DNA of 13,808 nt from CAWEEP01 sp963808125 (GCA_963808125.1 CAWEEP010000014.1:1-13808), one strand, 5' to 3'. Shown: positions 1-9,025, counted from the first letter of the stretch. Numbers and translations: made by a program. The notes: a model not told the origin generated them from the letters alone.

Positions 1-1539
<1,539 letters not shown>

Positions 1540-1554
1540 CTCGCGGCCCGCTAG

Positions 1555-1569
1555 CCCTCCTGAGGAGGG
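1555..1569 (+). terminator. Hairpin just after dnaK
   Basis: CCCTCC and GGAGGG flank a TGA loop, 15 bases after the dnaK stop. The position suits a transcription terminator. No U-run follows (the next bases are gtgtggtc), so intrinsic termination is not assured. Confidence 0.45.
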
Positions 1570-1701
1570 GTGTGGTCAATGCCCTCGAAATAGTCGTAAC
1601 TGCCTGATATACAATGTGTTACGGCAATGCGTCGCGTCCACGGGCAACCCCAGTAACACGGAGCCCGATTTATCGGGCTTTCCGCCGAAGGCGGTATTCG
1701 G

Positions 1702-1719
1702 CCCGGCGTTTACGCCGGG
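1702..1719 (+). repeat. 18-bp palindrome, first member of a mirrored pair
   Basis: Arms CCCGGCGT and ACGCCGGG with centre TT. It is the exact reverse complement of the element at 1857-1874, so the two form an 18-base inverted repeat 137 bases apart. Confidence 0.85.
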
Positions 1720-1856
1720 TGAAGGGAGCGGCGTCTTACCCATCTTGTCAGCCCGGTTCACCGGGCTCCTGCTGCTGGAGGCGAGAGGAGCCGCGTAAAC
1801 GCGGCTGACCTTGCATGAACAATGGAAAAAGGAACAAAACCTCGATCCCGTCCGAA

Positions 1857-1874
1857 CCCGGCGTAAACGCCGGG
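1857..1874 (-). repeat. 18-bp palindrome, second member of the mirrored pair
   Basis: Arms CCCGGCGT and ACGCCGGG with centre AA, the reverse complement of 1702-1719. It lies about 20 bases before the point where ArgB homology begins. Confidence 0.85.
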
Positions 1875-1892
1875 CCGATTACCGGCTTCGCC

Positions 1893-2217
1893 GGGATTTA
1901 CAATTGCAACGCGGACACCGCCGCCGCCGCGGTCGCCGTCGCTTTGAAAGCCAGACGGCTGGTCTTCATGAGCGACGTCCCCCGGCCTGCTGCGCGATCC
2001 GAAGGACCCCGCCACGCTCATCGCCCGCCTGCGGGTCGGCGAGGTGGGCGCATTGAAAAAGTCCGGCGTGATTGATAAGGGGATGCTTCCAAAAGTGGAC
2101 GGGGCCGTCGAGGCCCTCCGGGCCGGCGTGAGAACGTCTCCTTCTTGGAGGCCGAACCCCACGCCGTGTCTGGAGATGTTCCAGTCCGCCCCCGTCGGCA
2201 CCCAAATCGTCTTGTAA
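1893..2217 (+). pseudogene. argB: Acetylglutamate kinase (ArgB), C-terminal part only
   Basis: ArgB phosphorylates N-acetylglutamate in arginine biosynthesis (cytosolic amino-acid kinase fold). Only the last 105 or so residues are present. Clear landmarks are NADTAAAAVAVALKARRLVF, MSDVPGLL, SGVIDKGMLPKVDGAVEALR and the terminal FQSAPVGTQIVL before the TAA at 2215-2217. Three indels break the frame: an extra C in a C-run at about 1980-1983, a lost base near 2131 and an extra T near 2169, the last two compensating. The first roughly 180 residues, including the ATP-binding glycine-rich part, are missing; the bases upstream are hairpin repeats. This is therefore a genuine truncation or an assembly join. 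The permease begins almost immediately downstream on the same strand. Confidence 0.85.
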
Positions 2218-2223
2218 AGGGAG

Positions 2224-3450
2224 ATTCACTCCACCCCAATCGCCGTCATCTTCGCCATCACCTATCTCGGCATCGCCCTGGGGCGTGTGCCGGGTTTGAA
2301 GCTCAACCGCGTCGGCATTGCCTTGCTGGGCGCCATCTGCATGATGATATTCGGCCGCGTTTCCACCCCGGGACGCCGTTTCCTTCATCAACTGGCCGAC
2401 CATCTTTTTGTTGTTCGGTTTCTTTGTCATTTCCGCCCAACTCCGCCTCTCCGGTTTTTACGACAAAATCGCCAACAGCCTTTCCGCCCGCCTCGAACAT
2501 CCCGCCCGCTTCCTCCTCGTCTTGATGGTCGTCACCGCCGGCCTTTCCGCCTTTCTCAACCACGACATCGTCTGCTTCGTCTTCGTGCCCGTCGTCGGCG
2601 TCGCCCTCCTGCGCAAAGGGCTGAATCCCGTCCCCTTTCTGGTCGCACTTGCCCTGTCGAGCGACATCGGCTCCGCCGCCACCATCGTCGGCAGCGCCCA
2701 GGACATGATGATCGGCCAGGTCGCCCACCTGGATTTCGGCCCTACATCCTCTGGAGCATTGTCCCGGTTCTGGTGGCGCTGGGCGCGGCCTATGGAATCA
2801 TCTGGCTATTGTCAAGTAAAAACATCCAGTCCGCCGCCCCCGCCCGCGCCGCGTCCGCAGGCCGCTCCTATTCCTTCAACCAACCCCACACCATCAAGGG
2901 CCTGGTCATCCTCGCCGTGGTCATCGCCCTGTTTTTTTCCAACGTGCCCAAGGAGGTCGTCGCCCTGGCCGCCGCCGGCCTGCATCTCGCCAGCCCCAAA
3001 TTCCGCACCGAAGACCTCCTCCGGCTGGTGGACTGGCCGATTCTGGTTCTCTTCATGGGCCTGTTCGTTGTGACCGGCGCCTTTCAATCCACCGGCTGCG
3101 GCGCTCAGGCCGTCCAATGGCTGGCGCGGAGCGGATTTGACCTCAACATTCCCCGCAACCTGGTCTTGGCGACCGCCGCCCTTTCCAACCTGATCAACAA
3201 CTCCGCCGCCGTCATGCTGCTCCTCAAAATGGTGGACCTCTCCCATCCAACCACGGGCTACATACTCGCGCTGGCCAACAGCTTTGGCGGCGGCTTCATT
3301 ATCCTTGGCAGCGTGGCCAACATCATCGTCGTCCAGCAGGCCCGCGACATGGGCATTACCATCTCCTTCCGCGATTTCGCCCGTCTGGGCGTCCCCGTCA
3401 CCCTCGCCGCCCTGGCCGCCCTCCTCCTCTGGGTCGCCCTCGTCCCCTGA
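2224..3450 (+). CDS. SLC13/ArsB-NhaD superfamily membrane permease, frameshifted
   Basis: Polytopic inner-membrane transporter of the ion-transporter superfamily that includes SLC13, CitM, ArsB and NhaD; the substrate is not evident. The corrected protein is about 400 residues, normal for the family. It is rich in hydrophobic helices and contains the family-like repeats DIGSAATIVGSAQDMMIG and ANSFGGGFIILGSVANIIV, plus LSNLINNSAAVMLLL. One extra base near 2368 and one lost base near 2740 (FGPYILW) break the frame; both halves align to one protein. No ATG lies in frame near the front; the ATT at 2224 is only the earliest plausible position, and the true start may have been hit by an error. The gene starts a few bases after argB, suggesting co-transcription. 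Its 3' end converges with the secreted-protein gene. It should not be taken as the arsenite pump of the distant ars genes without phylogeny. Confidence 0.8.
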   Translation: MHSTPIAVIFAITYLGIALGRVPGLKLNRVGIALLGAICMMIFGRVSTPGRRFLHQLADHLFVVRFLCHFRPTPPLRFLRQNRQQPFRPPRTSRPLPPRLDGRHRRPFRLSQPRHRLLRLRARRRRRPPAQRAESRPLSGRTCPVERHRLRRHHRRQRPGHDDRPGRPPGFRPYILWSIVPVLVALGAAYGIIWLLSSKNIQSAAPARAASAGRSYSFNQPHTIKGLVILAVVIALFFSNVPKEVVALAAAGLHLASPKFRTEDLLRLVDWPILVLFMGLFVVTGAFQSTGCGAQAVQWLARSGFDLNIPRNLVLATAALSNLINNSAAVMLLLKMVDLSHPTTGYILALANSFGGGFIILGSVANIIVVQQARDMGITISFRDFARLGVPVTLAALAALLLWVALVP

Positions 3451-4184
3451 CCTTTGTTCAGCGCTTGCAGGGTGGAGCGGACCAATTCGGTTTCCTCCCA
3501 AGTGCCGTTGAAGACCAGAATGCCGGCTTGCGCATGAACCTTGATTACCGGACCGCCCGGCGCGTTGGCCTTCGCGTGTCCCGGCTTTTGAAGGTCGTCC
3601 AAAGCCGCCGCGATCGTGTCCTCAAGATTGTCCGCGGGTTGCTTGTCCAAATCCGGACCAGACCCACACAAGATGTCCGGGATGGGAAACACTGTGTCCC
3701 CTGTTTTTTCCGCCCCGGCCAATGGCGTGGGGGCGGCTTGGGGCTTTTCCATTCCCAGGACGGCGGTGGGGCGGCCACCGTTGAGCGTCAATTTCCAACG
3801 CGCCGGAAGCTTTTGCGCCTCAAAATACAAATTCATGGCATTGAACATCTCGATGGCGCCAACATCCTTGAGTCGCATTTGCACAGCCATCGAGGATAGG
3901 TCGGGTTCGGCGGGCGGCAAAATGAGGTCAAACTGGTTTTGGAATGTCTTGGCGGTGTTCCACGCGACTTCGTTCAACGCCCTCCCTTCGATGATGACCT
4001 CGGGTTGCCGCGGGCCGATGCTGCTCCACGCCTCCAACGCCGCCTCATCCGTGACGAGGTTTTGGAATTTGCCGGGTGGGCCGCCGTTGTCCCGCGGATG
4101 CGAGTCTTCGCCCGCCTGACATGGGTTGGCGCAAACCGCCACCGCGCCCATCAGAGCCACTGCCGCTCTTTTGAGGAGGTTCAT
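3258..4184 (-). CDS. Predicted secreted protein of unknown function
   Basis: I do not recognise the family with certainty. The ATG at 4184 gives a clear Sec signal peptide: MNLLKR, a hydrophobic core (AAVALMGAVAVCA), then a probable cleavage after CQA. An upstream ATG at 4202 is possible. The mature part has a segment with MRLKDVGAIEMFNAMNLYF, reminiscent of the short N domains of secretins that pair LxDVxxxEAL-like helices with a strand. Near the end, GILVFNGTWEETELVRSTL resembles the strand-helix ending such domains. This is a weak fold impression. The frame stays open to 3258, so the last 65 or so codons run antisense through the permease gene; the composition becomes Arg-rich there, and I think the true end is near 3450 with a stop lost to an indel. 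Confidence 0.6.
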   Translation of the reverse strand: MNLLKRAAVALMGAVAVCANPCQAGEDSHPRDNGGPPGKFQNLVTDEAALEAWSSIGPRQPEVIIEGRALNEVAWNTAKTFQNQFDLILPPAEPDLSSMAVQMRLKDVGAIEMFNAMNLYFEAQKLPARWKLTLNGGRPTAVLGMEKPQAAPTPLAGAEKTGDTVFPIPDILCGSGPDLDKQPADNLEDTIAAALDDLQKPGHAKANAPGGPVIKVHAQAGILVFNGTWEETELVRSTLQALNKGQGTRATQRRRAARAARVTGTPRRAKSRKEMVMPMSRACWTTMMLATLPRIMKPPPKLLASASM

Positions 4185-4559
4185 TGATTTGTTCGATCTC
4201 ATGGTCGTTAGACGGTGTTTCCGCAAGATACTCCCAAAGCAATGGGAGAAGCAGGCCGGAAGCCATCACTCAAGAACCCCAACAATCAAAATCACATTAT
4301 CAGCTATGTTCTGGTGCTGGCGTCCTTGCCGCCCGACTTTACTTCCGGCATGGCTGGGGTCATATTTGCCGCGCTCCGCGATGGAAAATGCCGGGGCGGT
4401 TTTGACCCCGATGTGTCAGTGACAGGTTGCGTCAAGGCAGGGCGGCCCGCACACGTGCGGGCAAGCCTGCTGTTGTTCCATCGGGCGCTCCTCTGCCCGC
4501 CGCGGCGCGCGCGGAGTGCTCGCCATGCCACAAAAGACGGACGCCTTGCGTTTTGTTGT
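4185..4559. other. Intergenic stretch upstream of the haem protein
   Basis: About 375 bases between the divergent secreted-protein gene and the haem-domain gene. Contents seen: a small palindrome TGTCAGTGACA at 4414-4424, the 18-base hairpin at 4445-4462 and an isolated CSPCH-encoding stretch at 4517-4531. No convincing gene and no clear sigma-70 promoter were found. An open frame crosses it from 4215, but its N-terminal part has no recognisable protein features. Confidence 0.5.
4445..4462. repeat. 18-bp palindrome with the same architecture as the 1662-1894 cluster
   Basis: Arms GCCCGCAC and GTGCGGGC with centre AC: again 8-base arms and a 2-base centre. It sits alone in the intergenic stretch, 2.6 kb from the main cluster, inside the Verrucomicrobia-like part. 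Confidence 0.75.
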
Positions 4560-5020
4560 ATGAAGAAGACGGTGAAATGGATCTGCCGGCGCGCTGCTGG
4601 CGGCGGTCGTGGCGCAGTTTTTAATCCGGCGCTGACCAATCCACCGGTCGGGGCGGGAGAGGGATTTGATGGCCGCAACGCCCCGCCGGCGGAGATCGCG
4701 GCTCTGCTCCACAACGCCTGTTATGATTGCCATTCTTACGCCACGAAATGGCCGTGGTACAGCCATGTCGCGCCGGTTTCCTGGTTTGTGGCCGGCCATG
4801 TCAACGACGCCCGCGAGGCGATGAATTTCTCCGAGTGGCCGCACGACGACGCGTACAAGGCGGGCAAGCGACTGAACCAAGTCGGCCGCCAGGTGCAGGA
4901 CGGGCAAAATGCCGTTGCCCAGCTACACTTGGATGCACCCGGCCTCGCGCCTGACCACCGAACAGCGCAAACAGTTGAGGGATTGGGCGGGCAAAACGGC
5001 GGACGGAGTTGAAGAACTGA
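4560..5020 (+). CDS. Haem-binding-domain cytochrome c-type protein, frameshifted
   Basis: Small exported c-type haem protein of the Haem_bd family common in Verrucomicrobia and Bacteroidetes, probably periplasmic and involved in electron transfer. The start ATG gives MKKTVKWI followed, after correcting one extra base near 4593 and one missing T near 4622, by a hydrophobic signal segment (ALLAAVVAQFF). The haem motif CYDCHS (CxxCH) lies in the family context HNACYDCHSYATKWPWYSH, followed by VAPVSWFVAGHV and NFSEW. An extra A near 4904 breaks the frame; the next frame continues MPLPSYTWMHPASRLT and RKQLRDWA, which is the family's usual end. The stop is uncertain; I place it near 5020, but it could reach about 5081 if another indel is present. 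No ribosome-binding site is evident. Confidence 0.75.
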
Positions 5021-5080
5021 CGCACTCTGGTCGCTCCAGAATTCCAAGCTTGCTCGGATTGCCGAAAGTTGGCGTAGTTA

Positions 5081-5085
5081 GGAGG
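5081..5085 (+). promoter_or_regulatory. Ribosome-binding site of the Gfo/Idh/MocA gene
   Basis: GGAGG four bases before the ATG at 5090. This decides the start and places it upstream of the twin-arginine stretch. Confidence 0.65.
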
Positions 5086-5089
5086 CGAT

Positions 5090-6537
5090 ATGTCCAAGCC
5101 CATTTCTCCATTCGCAACGGTTCGAACGCCGGTTACCACTCTGCCGGATCAACCGCCGGCGGTTTATTTATTCCACCGCGCTGGCGGCGGGGGCGCTGGC
5201 CACGCGGCTGACGCCCGCCGCCGCCGGCGTCAAGTTGAAATCACCCAATGAAAAACTCGACATCGGCTGCATCGGCGTCGGGCGGCTGGCGGGGCGGGCA
5301 GGATGTGGCGGGGCTGGCGGACTGGATGAGAAAGGGGTGCCGCAACGAGAACATCGTGGCGCTGTGCGACGTGGACGAGAATTATTTGAAGGCGATGGCG
5401 CAGAAATTTCCGGGGCGCGGCTTTATTCGGATTACCGGGAGATGCTGGACAAGGAGAAGACGCTGGACGCGGTGAGCGTGACGATACCGGATCATCAACA
5501 CGGCGCCGGCGGCGATGATGGCGATGGCCGCTGGGCAAGCATGTCTATTGCGAGAAGCCGCTGACCCACTCGGTCTGGGAAGCGCGCCAAGTTGACGCTG
5601 GCGGCGCGCAAGTACGGAGTGATCACGCAAATGGGCAACCAGGGGCATTCCGGCGAGGGCAACCGGCAGCTTTGCGAAATGGTCTGGGCGGGCGCGATCG
5701 GCGCCGGTGCGCGAAGTTCATTGCTGGACGGACCGGCCCGTCCATGTGGAGGGCGGCCGGGCTGGGTGCAGGGCCACGACCGCCCGCCGGGTTCTGATCC
5801 GGTGCCGGCCACTTTGGATTGGGATTTGTGGCTTGGCCCGGCGCCCAAGCCGTGCCTTTCGTGGCCGGCTGGCCGGAAGACAAGAGGGTCCGGTTTATTG
5901 CCCGCATGTCTGGCGCGGCTGGTGGGATTTTGGCTGCGGCGCCATCGGCGACATGGCCTGCCATATCATGGACGGCCCGTATTGGGCGTTGAAGCTGGGC
6001 GCTCCGTCCACGGTGGAGTTGGTCAAGTCTTCCAAGCTGATGCCGGAAATGGCGCCGTGGGCGTCCGTCATTAAATTTCAATTCCCGGCGCGGGGCGACA
6101 TGCCGCCGTGCAGCCTGACGTGGTACGACGGCGGCCAGAAACCGCCCAAACCGGCCGAAATGGAGGCGGCGCAGCTGGAGGACAACGGCGCGCTGCTGAT
6201 TGGCGACAAGGGCAAGATCGTCGCCAGCACCTACGGCGAGAATCCGCATTTGCTGCCGGAGTCGCGCATGGTGGAATACAAGTGGCCCGCTCAGACGATC
6301 CCGCGCGTGCCGGGGAACAGCCCGCACAAGGATTTTATCCGGGCGTGCAAGGGCGGCCCGGCGGCGTGCTCGAATTTCGACGTTTCCGGCCCCTTCACCG
6401 AAATGGCGTTGCTGGGCAATGTGGCGTTGCGCCTGGGCAAGAAAATTGAATGGGACCCGGTCAATCTCAAATGCCCGGGCGCGCCGGAGGCGGACGCCAT
6501 CCTCCATCCGACTTTCCGCGAGGGCTGGAAGGTCTGA
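5090..6537 (+). CDS. Tat-exported Gfo/Idh/MocA family oxidoreductase, multiply frameshifted
   Basis: NAD(P)-dependent dehydrogenase-fold protein acting on sugars or cyclitols; the exact substrate is not evident. After correction it is about 480 residues. Order: an N-terminal stretch, a twin-arginine signal (RRRFIYSTALAAGALAT at about 5154-5204), the Rossmann start KLDIGCIGVG, an acidic cofactor strand ALCDVDENY, the YSDYREML region, TIPDHQH, and the EKP motif in YCEKPLTHSVWEAR. The C-terminal domain includes WWDFGCGAIGDMACHIMD, with candidate substrate-site His and Asp, and ends REGWKV at the stop 6535-6537. At least nine indels occur, near 5148, 5290, 5417, 5505, 5536, 5585, 5700, 5760 and 5850-5890. 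Most are extra bases, unlike the deletion-only pattern in dnaK. Tat-exported members of this family are expanded in Verrucomicrobia and Planctomycetes. Family assignment is secure. Confidence 0.88.
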
Positions 6538-6540
6538 GTT

Positions 6541-6744
6541 TTTGAGGACTCGTTTCTTCCGCTCCTTCAAATAATCGGGCCGCGGATCAACGGTCCTGGC
6601 TTGGAATGTGCCGATCACGACCGCCGGGAAGCTCCAGTTTTCCCTCCGCAAACGGACTACGGCGGACTCCATCCGTCGCGCGGCTTCCGGGGTGGCCCCC
6701 GCCCCGTCGTGGCGGATGTAACGGAACCCCGAATACTCGGTCGG
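6541..6744 (-). other. Unidentified C-terminal coding fragment, cut at the junction
   Basis: The minus strand reads as a plausible protein piece: EYSGFRYIRHDGAGATPEAA, RRMESAVVRLRRENWSFPAV and VIGTFQARTVDPRPDYLKER. I do not recognise it. The frame has no stop before running antisense into the Gfo/Idh gene. A one-base shift near 6590 would end it at a TGA at 6567-6569. Its upstream (N-terminal) part would lie beyond 6745, where the sequence changes to the arsA-like gene, so it looks cut off there. It could equally be a non-coding tail. Confidence 0.3.
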
Positions 6745-6745
6745 C

Positions 6746-7462
6746 TTGCCGCGGGCGCGCGGCCACCGGGTCATCCTCACCACCACCGATCCCGCGGCCC
6801 ACGTCGCGGGCGCGCTGCCCGACCCGCCCGAGAACCTGACCGTCACCCGCATCGATCCCGCCGCCGAGACGGCCGCCTACACCGCGGGTGTGCTGGCGGA
6901 CGCCGGCAGGGAGCTGGACGCGCACGGCTACGCACTTCTCGAGGAGGACCTGCGCTCTCCCTGCACCGAGGAGGTGGCTGTCTTCTACGCGTTTGCGCGC
7001 ACCGTCGCCGAGGCCTCGGGCTGCTACGTGGTCATCGACACGGCTCCCACCGGGCACACGCTGCTGCTCCTCGACTCCTCACGCAGCTTCGCCCGCCAGG
7101 TCGCCGCGCAGGCGGGCGCCCTGCCGGAGGCGGCCTCGTCGCTGCTCGACACCCTCGCCGATCCCGATCGCACCCGGATCCTGCTGGTGACCCTGCCCGA
7201 GGCCACGCCCGTCCACGAGGCTCGCAAGCTCCAGGCCGATCTGGCGCGGGCCGGCATCAGCCCGTTCTCCTGGGTGGTCAACGCCAGCCTTGCCGCCACC
7301 GGCACCTCCGACCCGGTGCTGCGGTCCCGCGCCGCTCAGGAGCAGCGGTGGGTCGCCGAGGTCAGCGACCTCGCCCACGGCCGGCTGGTGATCGTCCCCT
7401 GGGCACCGCGGCCGCCGGTCGGTGCAGCGCGCCTTGCGGCCCTCACCGCGCCAGCGGTCTGA
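6746..7462 (+). pseudogene. arsA: ArsA arsenite-pump ATPase, C-terminal (A2) half only
   Basis: ArsA is the soluble ATPase that energises the arsenite/antimonite pump. The fragment opens at RARGHRVILTTTDPAAHV, which normally follows the P-loop and first helix of an ArsA half. It then has LRSPCTEEVAVF, carrying the metalloid-binding Cys that corresponds to Cys422 of the E. coli plasmid ArsA, and the ArsA signature DTAPTGHTLLLLD. Next come LLVTLPEATPVHEA and a normal end at 7460-7462. The match is to the second repeat of the two-repeat bacterial ArsA. The P-loop (GKGGVGKT) and the whole A1 half are missing; bases just upstream read as unrelated sequence. The TTG at 6746 is only an arithmetical start and the real gene began further left. 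It converges with the disulfide reductase gene. No indels are seen within it. Confidence 0.88.
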
Positions 7463-7588
7463 GGTCGCCCGGTCGGGGAGAGCCCTCGACGGTCACGGGC
7501 ATCGTGCCGTCGTGGCTGGCCCCCGAGCCTGTGGAGCCGATGCGGCGGCTCCTGCCCCGAGCGTGCGCCGCCGCCCCGAGCCGGAGGC
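7463..7588. other. Intergenic gap between convergent arsA fragment and disulfide reductase
   Basis: 126 GC-rich bases. The only structure I see is a short hairpin, GAGCC/GGCTC with loop GGA at 7578-7590, overlapping the end of the minus-strand gene. It has no U-run, so I do not call it a terminator. Confidence 0.4.
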
Positions 7589-8986
7589 TCAGCGGCGGGC
7601 AGAGACCTCCCTGACCCAGGTCTGGGCGCCGGCCTGGACCGCGTCCCAGGGGCTGCCCAGGGGTGGGGTGTAGGCGAGGTCGAGGTCGCTCACCGCGTCG
7701 ACGGTCATGCCGTGGAAGATCGCCACCGCCGCGATGTCGATGCGCTTGGCGATCTCGCTGTGGCGGTGGCCGAAGAGCTGCACCCCGAGCAGCCGCCCGG
7801 AGCTCCGATCGCCCGTGTAGCGCATGGCGATGCGATGGCTGCCCGGGTAGTAGGCCTTGTGGTCGTCGGCCTCGTGGCCGACGCTCACCGGGTCGAATCC
7901 GGCGGCGATCGCCTCGTGGTCGCGCAGCCCGGTGCGCGCCACGGCCATCTCGAAGACCTTGACGACCTGTGTGCCCAGGCTGCCGGCGAACTCACGCTGG
8001 CCGCCGAGGGCGTTCTCTCCGGCGACCCGCCCCTGCTTGTGGGCGGTGGTCCCGAGCGGGAGGTAGGTGGTCCCCAGGAGGCGGTGATGGGTGGTGACGC
8101 AATCGCCGGCGGCGAGCACGTCGGGCAGGTTGGTCCGCATCCGGCGGTCCACGCTGATCGCGCCCTTGACCCCGAGCTCGGCCCCCGCCGCCGCCGCCAG
8201 CTCGGTATCGGGGCGGACGCCCACCACCACCAGCACCAGGTCGGCGGAGAATGTGCGGCTCCCGGCGTCGCCCTCCGTCGCCACCTCGAGCCGGCCGGTT
8301 GCGCCGCGGGGAGCGCGGCGGATGGCGGTGACCCGGGTGGCGGTCTCCACCTCCACCCCGTGGTCGACGAGCTGCTGGTGGACGAGACCGCCCAGCTCCG
8401 GGTCGACGGTGGGGAGGACCTCCGGGAGCTGCTCGATCTGGGTGACGGCGAGTCCGCGTGCGACCAGGGCCTCGGCCATCTCCAGTCCGATGTAGCCGGC
8501 CCCGACGATGACGGCCCGTGCCACCGAGCCCTCCTCCAGCGTTCGCATCAGGGCGAAGGTGTCCCCCATGGAGTGGAGGAGATGCACGCCGTCCGCGGGT
8601 CCGAGCGGGTCCGGGCCGGTGAGCCCCTCGATCGGGGGCCGCACCGGGACCGCTCCGGTGCCGATCACCAGGGCGTCGTAGCCGATCAGCTCCTCGCGGC
8701 CGGTGGCGTCGGTGACCGCCAGGCGGCGCCCGGGGACGTCGATGCGCCGGGCCGTGGTGTCGAGGCGGAGCCTCATCCCGGTCGCCTCGAGGTCGGCGAT
8801 GGTGCGGTGGGCGAGGTCCTGCCAGCGAGCCACCTCGCCGGCGACGTGGTAGGGGATGCCGCAGATCGAGAAGTTGGGATAGCGGTCGGCGACGACCACC
8901 GTCACCTCGGTCCCCGGGTCGAGCTCGCGGGCCCGGAGCGCCGCGCTGATCCCGGCGTCGCTGCCGCCGACGGCCACCAGGTGCAT
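7589..8986 (-). CDS. FAD-dependent pyridine nucleotide-disulfide oxidoreductase (CoA-disulfide reductase/NADH oxidase type)
   Basis: Flavoprotein of 465 residues, the family's usual length, using NAD(P)H to reduce a disulfide, persulfide or O2; the substrate is not fixed by sequence. The FAD-binding start is VAVGGSDAGISAALRARE (residues 4-21). A single redox Cys, C42, sits in NFSICGIPYH, as in CoA-disulfide reductases and NADH oxidases. The NAD(P) motif is VGAGYIGLEMAEAL (about 161-174). The second FAD motif is LPDVLAAGDC (287-296). A C-terminal dimerisation domain follows (HKAYYPGSHR onwards, then AVAIFHGMTVDAVSDLDLAYTPPLGSPW in two adjoining parts). It is the last gene of the minus-strand ars run, 39 bases after arsC, with a strong ribosome-binding site. 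The context suggests thiol redox support for arsenate reduction; that is inference. Confidence 0.88.
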   Translation of the reverse strand: MHLVAVGGSDAGISAALRARELDPGTEVTVVVADRYPNFSICGIPYHVAGEVARWQDLAHRTIADLEATGMRLRLDTTARRIDVPGRRLAVTDATGREELIGYDALVIGTGAVPVRPPIEGLTGPDPLGPADGVHLLHSMGDTFALMRTLEEGSVARAVIVGAGYIGLEMAEALVARGLAVTQIEQLPEVLPTVDPELGGLVHQQLVDHGVEVETATRVTAIRRAPRGATGRLEVATEGDAGSRTFSADLVLVVVGVRPDTELAAAAGAELGVKGAISVDRRMRTNLPDVLAAGDCVTTHHRLLGTTYLPLGTTAHKQGRVAGENALGGQREFAGSLGTQVVKVFEMAVARTGLRDHEAIAAGFDPVSVGHEADDHKAYYPGSHRIAMRYTGDRSSGRLLGVQLFGHRHSEIAKRIDIAAVAIFHGMTVDAVSDLDLAYTPPLGSPWDAVQAGAQTWVREVSARR

Positions 8987-8993
8987 TGGCAGT

Positions 8994-9002
8994 CCTCCTC
9001 CT
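8994..9002 (-). promoter_or_regulatory. Ribosome-binding site of the disulfide reductase gene
   Basis: The minus strand reads GAGGAGGAC-like purines seven bases before the ATG at 8986. It is the strongest Shine-Dalgarno in the ars run, suggesting that this gene is translated on its own and not by coupling. Confidence 0.6.
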
Positions 9003-9025
9003 CTCAGTGGGTGCGCGCCCTGCGG

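Larger units (their letters stand above)
1540..1892. other. Gene-free stretch between dnaK and the argB fragment
   Basis: About 350 bases without a credible gene. It holds the post-dnaK hairpin, a 6-base inverted pair CGTAAC/GTTACG at roughly 1594-1623, and the hairpin cluster. Short open frames here (about 60 codons) arise from the hairpins themselves, giving Pro-Gly-Val-Asn-Ala-Gly-like repeats, and I do not call them genes. The change from planctomycete-like to Verrucomicrobia-like coding occurs somewhere in this stretch. Confidence 0.6.
1662..1894. repeat. Cluster of seven short hairpins, most with 8-bp stem and 2-base loop
   Basis: Seven near-perfect palindromes lie within 233 bases. 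Five are exactly 18 bases with 8-base arms and a 2-base centre: 1662-1679 (AGCCCGAT arms, TT), 1702-1719 (CCCGGCGT, TT), 1750-1767 (AGCCCGGT, TC), 1789-1806 (AGCCGCGT, AA) and 1857-1874 (CCCGGCGT, AA). Two are shorter with 5-base arms and 3-base loops: 1682-1694 (CCGCC, GAA) and 1882-1894 (CCGGC, TTC). The stems differ in sequence while the architecture is kept, which suggests a family of small mobile or structured repeats, not one sequence copied once. The cluster abuts the truncated end of argB. Confidence 0.8.

Noticed and set aside
1662..1679. Intrinsic terminator for dnaK
   Set aside because: A hairpin followed by only a few T residues, more than 120 bases after the stop; it is better explained as a member of the hairpin family.
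1616..1808. Small ORFs of about 60 codons within the hairpin cluster
   Set aside because: Their sequences are translations of the palindromes, and open frames occur on both strands.
1662..1894. CRISPR array
   Set aside because: The palindromes differ in sequence and spacing; there are no identical repeats with equal-length spacers and no cas genes.
2224..3450. The permease as the arsenite pump of the ars genes
   Set aside because: It lies in the Verrucomicrobia-like segment beside argB, 3.3 kb left of an abrupt join, and its superfamily covers many substrates.
5623..6852. 409-codon open frame on the minus strand across the Gfo/Idh gene
   Set aside because: It is antisense to a clear oxidoreductase; Arg/Ala/Pro-rich composition with no family features except the small fragment at 6541-6744 noted separately.
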